Positions 36,079 to 44,151 of a DNA stretch of 64,000 bases are shown in pieces. This DNA comes from an uncultured Fibrobacter sp. (lineage in GTDB: Bacteria; Fibrobacterota; Fibrobacteria; Fibrobacterales; Fibrobacteraceae). Under the pieces are notes generated by a model. It was not told the DNA's origin. It saw only the letters and a program-made list of their open reading frames with translations, and ran no database searches. The stretch lies in NCBI GenBank assembly GCA_934691725.1, contig CAKUTF010000008.1, positions 1 to 64,000 on the forward strand, written 5' to 3'. A program made the translations under genes and the position numbers. Positions within the stretch are counted from its first letter, which is position 1. Every line of letters starts with the position of its first letter.

Positions 36079-37346
36079 TAGTTTTCTCCCATCAGTTTCG
36101 CATTGTGGATGTCCTTGTTTTCGTTCAGGCGTTCAAGTTCGCTTTCGAGGAAGCGCTTCCATTCCGCGGGCCGAAATTCCGGGCTGGTGATGAAGACGTC
36201 CTTGTCGCCGCGACCGCTCATGTTAATGATGATCGCCTTGTCCTTCGGAATCTGCTTTGCGATTTTCATGGCGGCGGCTCCGGCGTGGGCGCTTTCGAGG
36301 GCGAAGAGTACGCCTTCGTTTTTCGCAAAGAAGCTCACCGCGTCGAGAACGTCCTTATCGAGGATGCTCATGAATTCGATGCGTCCGCTTGTCCCTAGGG
36401 CGGCGAGCTGCGGACCGATTCCCATGTAGTCAAGCCCCGCGGAGATGGAACGCGTCGGGAGCGACTGTCCGTCCGCATCGATGAGAAAACGGCTCTTGTA
36501 GCCTTGCACGATGCCTTCGCGGCTCGCGTTTCCTGTCATGCGGCTCGCGTTTTCGCCGATGTTCGGTCCGATGCCGCCCGCTTCCGCGCCGATGAGCCTC
36601 GGAGTGTCCCGGTCGATGAACGGGCTGAAGAATCCGATCGAGTTGGATCCTCCGCCGACGCAAGCGACCATCGCTCCGATATCGATGTTCCTTTTCTCGC
36701 ATTCCCGCTTGACTTCTTCGCCGATGACGGATTGGAACGTCCGGACGATATCGGGAAATGGCGCGGGTCCGAGAGCGGATCCGAGAACATAGTGCGTGGA
36801 ATCCGGATGGGCCGCCCAGTCGCGCATCGCTTCGTTTACGGCGTCCTTGAGCGTTCGCGCTCCGCTTGTCACGGGGCAGACCTTTGCGCCGTAAAGCTCC
36901 ATGGATGCGACATTCGGCTGCTGTCTGCGGACATCGATTTCGCCCATATAGACCGTGCAGTCGATTCCGAGTTTCGCACATGCCGCGGCGGTCGCGACGC
37001 CGTGCTGCCCGGCTCCCGTTTCGGCGATGATGCGCTTTTTTCCCATGTATTTCGCGAGAAGCACCTGCCCGATAGCGTTGTTTATCTTGTGCGCGCCCGT
37101 GTTCGCGAGCCCTTCGAGCTTGATGTAGATTTTCGCTCCGCCAAGGAGTTCCGTCGCGCGCGGCGCAAAGAGCAGGGGAGTTTCGCGCCCGATGTAGTCC
37201 CGCTGGATTTCGTGAAGTTCCGCGAGGAACCTGGGATCTTTCATGTAACGTCGAAACGCCTGTTCGAGTTCGTCGAGCGGACGCCTCAGTACCTCGGCGA
37301 CGTATTTGCCGCCGAATCTGTCGAAGAAGCCTTGATTGCTTTCCAT
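36078..37346 (-). CDS. trpB: Tryptophan synthase beta subunit
   Basis: Joins indole and serine to make tryptophan with PLP. The 422-residue protein has GRETPLLFAPRAT, the PLP lysine in TGAHKINNA, GAGQHGVATAAACAKLG, YMGEIDVRRQQPNV, CVGGGSNSIGFF (phosphate-binding Gly/Ser loop), AGLDYMGIGPQ and ESAHAGAAA. ATG 37346 is used because the TrpB family starts there with an AAAGGAAACC site upstream; a longer frame to 37487 reads through the attenuator and is not real. Expression is controlled by the Trp attenuator directly upstream. Confidence 0.94.
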   Translation of the reverse strand: MESNQGFFDRFGGKYVAEVLRRPLDELEQAFRRYMKDPRFLAELHEIQRDYIGRETPLLFAPRATELLGGAKIYIKLEGLANTGAHKINNAIGQVLLAKYMGKKRIIAETGAGQHGVATAAACAKLGIDCTVYMGEIDVRRQQPNVASMELYGAKVCPVTSGARTLKDAVNEAMRDWAAHPDSTHYVLGSALGPAPFPDIVRTFQSVIGEEVKRECEKRNIDIGAMVACVGGGSNSIGFFSPFIDRDTPRLIGAEAGGIGPNIGENASRMTGNASREGIVQGYKSRFLIDADGQSLPTRSISAGLDYMGIGPQLAALGTSGRIEFMSILDKDVLDAVSFFAKNEGVLFALESAHAGAAAMKIAKQIPKDKAIIINMSGRGDKDVFITSPEFRPAEWKRFLESELERLNENKDIHNAKLMGEN

Positions 37347-37375
37347 GTTGGTTTCCTTTTGTGAAAAAAACAAAA

Positions 37376-37402
37376 AACCTTCCGAAACAAGTCCGGAAGG
37401 TT
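37376..37402 (-). terminator. Attenuator terminator (strands 3:4) of trpBA
   Basis: A perfect 9-bp stem, AACCTTCCG/CGGAAGGTT, with a 9-nt loop, followed on the minus strand by TTTTTTGTTTTTTT. Its 5' arm and loop (37387-37396) can instead pair, over 10 perfect bp, with 37427-37436, the antiterminator. Confidence 0.92.
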
Positions 37403-37446
37403 CTAAAACCCGCGCACAGCACAAAACCGGACTTGTCCTAAGTCCG
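37387..37446 (-). promoter_or_regulatory. Trp attenuator strands 1:2 and 2:3
   Basis: Strand 1 (37440-37446, CGGACTT on the minus strand, overlapping the leader stop codon) pairs with strand 2 (37428-37434, AAGTCCG) over 7 bp. Strand 2 (37427-37436, ACAAGTCCGG) alternatively pairs with strand 3 (37387-37396, CCGGACTTGT) over 10 bp and blocks the terminator. All three mutually exclusive helices are perfect. Confidence 0.9.
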
Positions 37447-37482
37447 ACGCCACCAGAGGTTGATGATTCTTGCGCTTTGCAT
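37438..37482 (-). CDS. trpL: Trp operon leader peptide (14 aa, tandem Trp codons)
   Basis: An open reading frame encoding MQSARIINLWWRRT, with two adjacent Trp codons at positions 10-11 placed just before attenuator strand 1. When charged tRNA-Trp is scarce, a ribosome stalled on these codons covers strand 1 and lets the antiterminator form; when Trp is plentiful the ribosome reaches the stop and the terminator forms. The Trp-Trp pair, the spacing and the three exclusive hairpins make this a textbook attenuator, here driving trpBA only. Confidence 0.92.
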   Translation of the reverse strand: MQSARIINLWWRRT

Positions 37483-37557
37483 GGCAAAAAGATAGACTAT
37501 GCCGGAAAAGTTGGCAAGGGGTTTTCTAAATTTGCCGTTCAAAAAAGAAGGCTCGCG

Positions 37558-39423
37558 ATGAGTGCAATTCTCGAACGGTTTGATGTTGTGGTAATCGGCG
37601 GCGGACACGCCGGAATCGAAGCTTCCCATGCGGCGTGGAAGATCGGTGCGCGGACGGCGATGGTCACGATGGATTTAGACGCAATCGGTCGGATGTCCTG
37701 CAACCCGGCGGTCGGCGGGGTGAGCAAGGGGCAGATCGTCCGCGATATCGATGCGCTTGGCGGTCTCATGGGAATCCTCACGGACAAGGCCGGGATCCAG
37801 TTCCGGATGCTGAACCAGAGCAAGGGACCCGCTGTCTGGGGACCTCGGGCACAGTGCGACCTCAAGGCTTATAGCCGTATCGCCCGGGAAACCTTGGAAA
37901 ACTGCGCAGGGCTTCGGCTTATCGCGGGGGAACTCGCCGCGTTCACCCGGATGGCGAACGGAAACTTCGAACTCCAGCTTGTGAACGGCGACCGCTACGA
38001 GGCGAAGACCCTTGTCGTTACCAGCGGAACTTTTCTTTCGTCTAAGATGTTCACCGGCCTTGAAACGAGCGTCGGCGGGCGCGTCGGCGAAAAGAGCGCA
38101 GACGCCCTTTCGAAATCCATCCGGGAAAACGGTCTCCGCTTGCGCCGCCTGAAAACGGGGACTCCCAGCCGCATCGACCCTTCGACGGTCGATTTTGACG
38201 AAATCCAGGTCCAGCCCGGCGACGAAAATCCATGGCCGATGAGCGACCGCCACACAAACCCGATAGACAACGGAAACGTCTGCTGGATAACCCGCACGAA
38301 CCTGAAAACGCACGAAATTTTGCGCACGGGATTTAAAGACAGCCCGATGTTTTCCGGGCGCATCAAGGGAAAAGGCCCGCGGTATTGCCCGAGCATCGAA
38401 GACAAGATAAACCGCTTCGGCGACAAGGACGGTCACCAGCTCTTTCTCGAACCGGAGACGAAGGACGTCTCGCGCATCTACCTGAACGGTTTCAGCTCGA
38501 GCCTCCCGGCGGATGTCCAGCTCGCCGCGCTGCGGACGATTCCCGGGCTTACCCGTGCGCGTGTCATGCAGATAGGCTATGCGGTCGAATACGACAGCAT
38601 CGATGCGACGCAGCTCTACCCGACTTTCGAATGCAAGGAAATTCCGGGGCTTTACTTTGCGGGGCAGGTCTGCGGCACGAGCGGTTACGAGGAGGCCGCG
38701 GGGCAGGGAATCGTCGCCGGGATCAACGCGGCACTCAAAAGCGGCGGGGAGGAACCGTTTATTCTCGGACGTTCCGAAAGCTACATCGGCGTCATGGCGG
38801 ACGACCTTTCCCATTTTCTTCTCGACGAGCCTTACCGGATGTTCACGAGCCGCGCCGAATACAGGCTCTTTCTGCGGTCGGACAACGCGGATTCCCGCCT
38901 CAAGGACCGCGCCCGGAAAATCGGGATGATAGGCGATGCGGATTTTGAAAAGTGGAATAAGCGAAAGGAAGAGATGTCGCGCGTCAGGAAATTTCTCGCC
39001 GAGACGCCCGTGACCGCTTTGGAAATCAACCCGTTTCTCGAATCTTTCGGGGAAGCCCCCGTCCGCGAATCGGTCCGTCTGAACACGATCCTCCGCCGCC
39101 CGAAAATCGACCCCGAAGCCTTTTTCGAAAAATTCGTCCCGGAAAACGCGCTCCTTCGCCGCGACCTCTGGAATCTCTTTGCCGAAGAATCCTATGCGGG
39201 CTTTTTCGCCCGACAGGAAAAGGAAATCGAGCACGAAAAGAAGATGGACCGCGTGAAACTTTCTCCCGATACGGATTACTCGAAAATCGCGGCGCTTTCT
39301 ATTGAGAGCCGCGGACGTTTAGCCGTCGCAAGGCCGCTCACCGTCGGCAGCGCATCCCGCATCCCGGGCATCCGTCCCTCGGACGTCATGGTGCTTCTGC
39401 ACTGGGCGGAAAACCGGAACTGA
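37558..39423 (+). CDS. mnmG: tRNA uridine-5-carboxymethylaminomethyl modification enzyme MnmG (GidA)
   Basis: With MnmE it modifies U34 of tRNAs that read NNA and NNG codons. The 621-residue FAD protein begins with the dinucleotide fold DVVVIGGGHAGIEASHAAW, followed by MSCNPAVGGVSKGQIVRDIDALGG, GPAVWGPRAQCD, TGTFLSSKMFTG, RLKTGTPSRI, YCPSIEDK, FLEPET, GYAVEYD, GLYFAGQVCGTSGYEEAAGQGIVAGINAA and the C-terminal MnmE-binding helical domain. ATG 37558 has AAGAAGG 6 nt upstream. Its promoter region overlaps, on the other strand, the start of the trp leader transcript. Confidence 0.95.
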   Translation: MSAILERFDVVVIGGGHAGIEASHAAWKIGARTAMVTMDLDAIGRMSCNPAVGGVSKGQIVRDIDALGGLMGILTDKAGIQFRMLNQSKGPAVWGPRAQCDLKAYSRIARETLENCAGLRLIAGELAAFTRMANGNFELQLVNGDRYEAKTLVVTSGTFLSSKMFTGLETSVGGRVGEKSADALSKSIRENGLRLRRLKTGTPSRIDPSTVDFDEIQVQPGDENPWPMSDRHTNPIDNGNVCWITRTNLKTHEILRTGFKDSPMFSGRIKGKGPRYCPSIEDKINRFGDKDGHQLFLEPETKDVSRIYLNGFSSSLPADVQLAALRTIPGLTRARVMQIGYAVEYDSIDATQLYPTFECKEIPGLYFAGQVCGTSGYEEAAGQGIVAGINAALKSGGEEPFILGRSESYIGVMADDLSHFLLDEPYRMFTSRAEYRLFLRSDNADSRLKDRARKIGMIGDADFEKWNKRKEEMSRVRKFLAETPVTALEINPFLESFGEAPVRESVRLNTILRRPKIDPEAFFEKFVPENALLRRDLWNLFAEESYAGFFARQEKEIEHEKKMDRVKLSPDTDYSKIAALSIESRGRLAVARPLTVGSASRIPGIRPSDVMVLLHWAENRN

Positions 39424-39660
39424 CTAAGAGAATATCTTTATAAGGAACCGCAGACGTCTAGTCAGAGCTTAGTTGATAGAACTTAGAGCTTAGAATTGTG
39501 GACGTCTAAGGGAATGAGGAATTAGCAATGAGTAATGAGGAATTGGTCTGCGGACGTCTAGGCTTTTTAAAATGTCATTCCCCGGCCTGACCGGGGAATC
39601 CCCTTTAAGGAATGGGATTTGACAGGTTTGCGAGCTTGCCGAGCTATGCTCCGACACATA
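39424..39660. repeat. Intergenic patchwork repeat block
   Basis: No gene. It contains GTTGATAGAACTTAGAGCTTAG, GAATGAGGAATTAGCAATGAG, GTCTGCGGACGTCTAGG and a hairpin element at 39574-39600 with its full tail. Segment 39501-39643 is repeated in direct orientation at 58191-58333 without indels. The stretch 39661-39751 after the block is A+T-rich and carries the likely promoter (GATATATATTTAAAAC) of the next gene. Confidence 0.8.
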
Positions 39661-39763
39661 TGAAAACAGGTTCTAAAATCCATTGTCTGTGGACAACGCT
39701 AGGGTTTATTTTTCTTTCGCAACCGGTATTTTTTGATATATATTTAAAACGGTGTTGTATCGG

Positions 39764-41428
39764 ATGTGGACATATTGCCGTTTTCTTCGGCTGGGCGTTT
39801 TCTTTCTGCTCGCCTTTGGGCTTTTTGCCTGTACGGATTCGAGGACTTCGCTTGGAAACAGCGCGGAGTCCGGCAACCCGGAACTTGCGGGCATTGTCCG
39901 CTTTGCAGACGGCTCGCCTGCGCCATTCGCTTCGGTTGCTGTCGTGCCGGCAAAATTCTCTGCCGCGGACGGAGTTCCGCTGGATTCTTCCTTTACCGGA
40001 AAAGCGGATTCGCTCGGACGCTATGCGTTTGACCATGTGCCGGATGGGAAATTTTCGCTCGAAGCGTTCGATTCCGCTTCGGGACAGCGCTTCGTGCAGA
40101 TGGGGCTTGCCTTGTCGGATTCGGATTTTGGCGGGGACTGCGTGTTAGAAAACGTCGGAAGCGTCCGGCTGGGCGCGCATGGCTTTGCGGACGGTACAAA
40201 AGGCTTCGTCTATATCCCGGGCACGACGATTCTCCGGCCCGTAACGGTGGAACTGGGGAACATCTTCGTAGATTCCCTCCCGGCGGATTCGCTATGGCCG
40301 CTAGTCTTTGTTTCGGAAGACGGCTACACGCTTTCCCTGGAAAAGGGCGTGACGGTTGTTTCGGATTCCACGTTGAATATCGATGAAAACAGGGTCTCGC
40401 TTGCTTTCCGTTTCCCGCTGGACATGACGGCTTCGGGAATCGACCTATCGGAAGATCTGCGCAATTTCCCGCTGGCTCTCCGGCTGGACTCCGGGGATTT
40501 TGATTTCCGCGGACTGGAACGCATTCGCGGAGCGTGGTCTGCAGTCCTTTGCGGCGATACGCTTGCGCTCGACAATTCCTATGCCGATTTTGAACGGGAA
40601 AGTTTCGCGTTCTGGGTCCGCATCCCGAAACTCCGGGCAGGCGCGCAGGATACGCTCATCCTTTCCTTTGAGGAAGGGGCGTCCTCTTCGTTTGCGGATT
40701 CCGCGACTCGCGTCTTTTCGGACGGCTTTGTCGCCGCCTGGCATTTTGACGGAGAGGAAACCTCGGCGCTCGATGCGACGGGTAACGGTTTCGACGGGAT
40801 TCCGGAAGCCCTTTCGGTTGCGGACGAGGCGGCGGTCGGCGGGGCTTTTTCCTTTGACGGGAAAAAAGGATTTGTAACGGTTCCGAACTCGGCGGGCGGG
40901 GATTTTGACGTCACGCTTCGGGAACCGATCACCTTTTCTGTCTGGGTCAAGATGGCGGACACGAGCCTTTCCCATGTCGTCTTCGGCAAGGGAGCTTCGG
41001 GCTACAACCTGAAATATATGCAGAGGACGGGCTGGCTTTACGAAGTCTATACGGACGAAATCCAGGATTCCGCAAATTCCACGCGGTATTGGTACACGGA
41101 TTCTGCCGTGACGGTAAACGGCTGGACGCAGCTGGTCGTTGCGCAGGATTCAAGCGGGGCATCGCTCTACGTGAACGGAACGCTTGCGACATCCACGCCG
41201 CGGATCGGGGCAAGCGAAGCGGTTCGGGTGACGGACAGCCTCCTTGTCATCGGGAAGCTGATCTATCCGGCGAGCGACCCGACGGACCTGGTGACGCATT
41301 ACTTCAAGGGAGTAATTGACGAATTTCACGTGAGCCGCGATACGCGTTCTCCGGCCTGGATTTCCGCCACGTTCAAAAACCAGAATCCGGCAGTGCGCTG
41401 GCCTGTTCCGGAAGCGGTTCGCCGTTAA
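39764..41428 (+). CDS. Lipoprotein with DUF2341-like and LamG-type (concanavalin-like) domains
   Basis: A 554-residue surface lipoprotein: lipobox GLFAC (Cys about 23), then a carboxypeptidase-regulatory-like beta domain (about 35-120; LAGIVRFADGSPAPFASVAVVP, SLGRYAFDHVPDGKFSLEAF), a DUF2341-like part (about 215-305), and a LamG/laminin-G-like jelly roll (about 320-545; VAAWHFDGEETSALDATGNGFDG, PITFSVWVKMAD, VNGWTQLVVAQDSSGASLYVNGTL, IDEFHVSRDTRS). It may bind polysaccharide at the surface and precedes the pectin enzymes. The start is ATG 39764 or the in-frame GTG 39752; neither has a clear Shine-Dalgarno site. Confidence 0.75.
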   Translation: MWTYCRFLRLGVFFLLAFGLFACTDSRTSLGNSAESGNPELAGIVRFADGSPAPFASVAVVPAKFSAADGVPLDSSFTGKADSLGRYAFDHVPDGKFSLEAFDSASGQRFVQMGLALSDSDFGGDCVLENVGSVRLGAHGFADGTKGFVYIPGTTILRPVTVELGNIFVDSLPADSLWPLVFVSEDGYTLSLEKGVTVVSDSTLNIDENRVSLAFRFPLDMTASGIDLSEDLRNFPLALRLDSGDFDFRGLERIRGAWSAVLCGDTLALDNSYADFERESFAFWVRIPKLRAGAQDTLILSFEEGASSSFADSATRVFSDGFVAAWHFDGEETSALDATGNGFDGIPEALSVADEAAVGGAFSFDGKKGFVTVPNSAGGDFDVTLREPITFSVWVKMADTSLSHVVFGKGASGYNLKYMQRTGWLYEVYTDEIQDSANSTRYWYTDSAVTVNGWTQLVVAQDSSGASLYVNGTLATSTPRIGASEAVRVTDSLLVIGKLIYPASDPTDLVTHYFKGVIDEFHVSRDTRSPAWISATFKNQNPAVRWPVPEAVRR

Positions 41429-41551
41429 GCGTTGTCTCTGGACTACGCTCATTTTCCCCGAATTTTCGAAAACGCTTTTTAGGGATTATTTTCTGTTTTG
41501 AAAATTTCCAACACCAAGCGAAACGTTTGGAAAATTATCAAAGGAGACCAG

Positions 41552-44143
41552 ATGGGAACGGTTCGAAACGGGATCTTTTTCTTCGGCGCGCTTGCGCTGA
41601 TTTTTTCGGGAATTTGTGGGGATGTTTTTGCGGCGTCCCAGATGGAAAAGCTCGGTCGCGGACTTTCCGTCGCGAACGCGGGAAAGGGGACTTTCGTATG
41701 CTGGCGCCTGCTCGGAACTGACCTGCCGACGGCAAGCTTTACGCTTTTCCGGGATGGAAAGGAGCTTGCGAAAATTCCCGGAAACGCTTCGACATGCTAC
41801 CTGGACGCTTCGGGTTCCGTTTCGAGCGTCTATTCGCTAAAGGACGAAAAAGGGAGCGTTTCGCAAACAACCGTCACGCTGGACAATTACTACAAGGACA
41901 GCTACGGGGCGGCGGCTTTCAAGACGATCCGATTGGACAGGCCCGGCGCACTGACGATGCCCGATGGCTCCTCGTGCTCCTACACGCCGAACGATATGAG
42001 CGTCGGGGACTTAGACGGCGACGGGGAATATGAACTCGTCGTGAAGTGGGATCCTTCGAATTCCAAGGACAACTCGAACAACGGCTATACGGGAAACGTC
42101 TATATCGATGCGTACAAACTAAACGGCGAAAAGCTCTGGCGGATAGACCTCGGGAAAAATATCCGGGCGGGGGCGCATTACACGCAATTCATCGTCTATG
42201 ACCTGGATGGCGACGGCTTTGCGGAAATCGCGATGAAAACATCGGACGGAACGGTCGACGGCCTTGGAAATGTCATCGGGGACGCTTCGGCGGATTACCG
42301 GAATTCGGCGGGGCGCATCCTGACGGGAAACGAATTTCTGACGGTTTTCCGTGGAAGGGACGGCGCGGCTCTCGCCACGATCGACTATGTTCCTGGGCGC
42401 GACATTACGACGCTCTGGGGCGATACCTGGGGAAACCGCTCGGAACGGATGCTCGGCGCTGTCGCCTATCTGGACGGCGTGCATCCGAGCCTCGTCATGA
42501 CCCGCGGATACTACGAGGCGGCATATATGGCGACCTTTGACTTCGACGGGAAAAACCTGAAGGAAAGATGGCTTCATGCCGGGAGTTCGGAAGGCGTCGG
42601 AATCTTTGGCGAAGGAAACCACAACATCTCGGTCGGCGACCTGGACGGCGACGGCTTTGACGAGATTGTCTTCGGTTCCGCGGCTGTGAATCACGACGGG
42701 ACGCTCCGCTACCGGACGGGCTTTGGACACGGCGACGCGATGCATCTCTCCGACATGGATCCCGATTCGCCCGGGCTAGAAGTCTATGACGTCCACGAGG
42801 AAAAGGAAAACGCCTACACGGAAGAGTTTCGTTCACCGGACGGCAAGGTTATCTGGGGAACGGCGCAGACCGGAGTGGATAACGGGCGCGGACTTGCTGC
42901 GGATATCGATTCGACGAACCGCGGATTTGAAATGTGGAGCACGACGAGCGGCGGCATCCGCACGGTAAAGGGGGAACTTCTTTCTTCGGTGACGCCGTCG
43001 ATCAATTTCCGGCTCTACTGGGACGGGGATTTGCAGGACGAACTGCTCGATGCGACGGGCGGCGGAGGCTCTGGCGGGAAGCTCGAAAAATGGAATTCTT
43101 CCGCCCAGAGAATCGACCGGATTTTAAACATCTACAAGATTAACAATTCAACGCTCAACAATTACACGAAAGCGAACCCGTGCCTTTCCGCGGACATTTT
43201 CGGTGATTTCCGTGAAGAGCTTATCGTCCGGAGCGGGGCGGATTCTTCGGTCGTGAACATCGTCGCGACGCTTTTCGAAACGCCTCACCGGGTGTACACG
43301 CTGGTGCACGATCGCCAGTATCGGGTAAGCATCGCCTGGCAAAACGTCGCCTACAACCAGCCACCGCATCTAGGATACTACCTGCCGGATAATGTCGGAA
43401 AAAACTTAAGGCAACCGGACATCTTCGTGGTTTCTCCGCGTAAAAACGTACCGGATGCGATAAAGTTTGCGAAAGTATTCGAAGCGTCCGAGCCGGATTC
43501 TTCGAGCGGGGGATTTGTCGAAACGGAACACTCTGGATTTTTGGGAAAGGCCTACTACAACTTTGAAAACGAACTGGGTTCCTTTGCGCGTTACCGTTTG
43601 AAATCTTCCGCCGATACCGCGGCGACTCTTGCTCTGGTCTATGCGAACGGCGGATCGGGCGACCGCCGGATGAATGTCCGCGTCGGAGAAAACATCTATC
43701 CGGTGCGCTTTTCAAACTCCGGTTGGGACGTATGGGATACGCTTCTCGTCCGTGTCGAACTTCCCCGCGGAGATTTCGATGTGGAACTGGTATCCTCGTC
43801 GGCGGACGGCGGCCCGAACATTTGCGTTTTCGCGTTCGATGTTTCGACGGTCGAAAAGTCCAAGGCGGATTCGGGGGAAGCGACATCGTTAAAAAATCAT
43901 TTTGCCGGGAAAACTTTTTACGATATGGACAGGGAATTGTTGTACACAAATTATTCGGGTGTTGCGAAAGTCTCGGTCTATGATACGCAGGGAAAGCTTG
44001 TCCGATCGCAATCGGCAAAGGTTTCGGCAGGGGCAAATGCGCTTCCGGTAGAGAAAAAGAACCTTTCGCCCGGGATTTACTTCCTCCGCGTCACGCTCGG
44101 CGCCTCGGATGTTTCTTTGTCAAAATTTGTCATCCAAAGATAG
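41552..44143 (+). CDS. Secreted rhamnogalacturonan lyase (PL11) with CBM35-like and sorting domains
   Basis: Cleaves the rhamnogalacturonan I backbone of pectin by beta-elimination. The 863-residue protein has a signal peptide, a PL11 N-terminal beta domain (MEKLGRGLSVANAGKGTFVCWRLLGTD), and the eight-bladed propeller with repeated calcium motifs DLDGDGEYELVVKWDP, DLDGDGFAEIAMKTSDG, DLDGDGFDEIVFGSAAV and DMDPDSPGLEVYDVHE. After residue ~660 comes a CBM35-like domain (YYNFENELGSFARYRL, ASADGGPNI-type end) and a C-terminal sorting domain ending in GIYFLRVTLG. ATG 41552 is preferred because AAGGAGACC lies just upstream. Confidence 0.92.
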   Translation: MGTVRNGIFFFGALALIFSGICGDVFAASQMEKLGRGLSVANAGKGTFVCWRLLGTDLPTASFTLFRDGKELAKIPGNASTCYLDASGSVSSVYSLKDEKGSVSQTTVTLDNYYKDSYGAAAFKTIRLDRPGALTMPDGSSCSYTPNDMSVGDLDGDGEYELVVKWDPSNSKDNSNNGYTGNVYIDAYKLNGEKLWRIDLGKNIRAGAHYTQFIVYDLDGDGFAEIAMKTSDGTVDGLGNVIGDASADYRNSAGRILTGNEFLTVFRGRDGAALATIDYVPGRDITTLWGDTWGNRSERMLGAVAYLDGVHPSLVMTRGYYEAAYMATFDFDGKNLKERWLHAGSSEGVGIFGEGNHNISVGDLDGDGFDEIVFGSAAVNHDGTLRYRTGFGHGDAMHLSDMDPDSPGLEVYDVHEEKENAYTEEFRSPDGKVIWGTAQTGVDNGRGLAADIDSTNRGFEMWSTTSGGIRTVKGELLSSVTPSINFRLYWDGDLQDELLDATGGGGSGGKLEKWNSSAQRIDRILNIYKINNSTLNNYTKANPCLSADIFGDFREELIVRSGADSSVVNIVATLFETPHRVYTLVHDRQYRVSIAWQNVAYNQPPHLGYYLPDNVGKNLRQPDIFVVSPRKNVPDAIKFAKVFEASEPDSSSGGFVETEHSGFLGKAYYNFENELGSFARYRLKSSADTAATLALVYANGGSGDRRMNVRVGENIYPVRFSNSGWDVWDTLLVRVELPRGDFDVELVSSSADGGPNICVFAFDVSTVEKSKADSGEATSLKNHFAGKTFYDMDRELLYTNYSGVAKVSVYDTQGKLVRSQSAKVSAGANALPVEKKNLSPGIYFLRVTLGASDVSLSKFVIQR

Positions 44144-44151
44144 GGGAGCCG

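Noticed and set aside
36078..37487. TrpB with a 47-residue N-terminal extension
   Set aside because: The extension translates the attenuator and terminator; TrpB family similarity begins at 37346.
37336..37557. MnmG with a 74-residue N-terminal extension
   Set aside because: It overlaps the trp leader on the other strand and lacks similarity; the FAD fold starts right after ATG 37558, which has a ribosome site.
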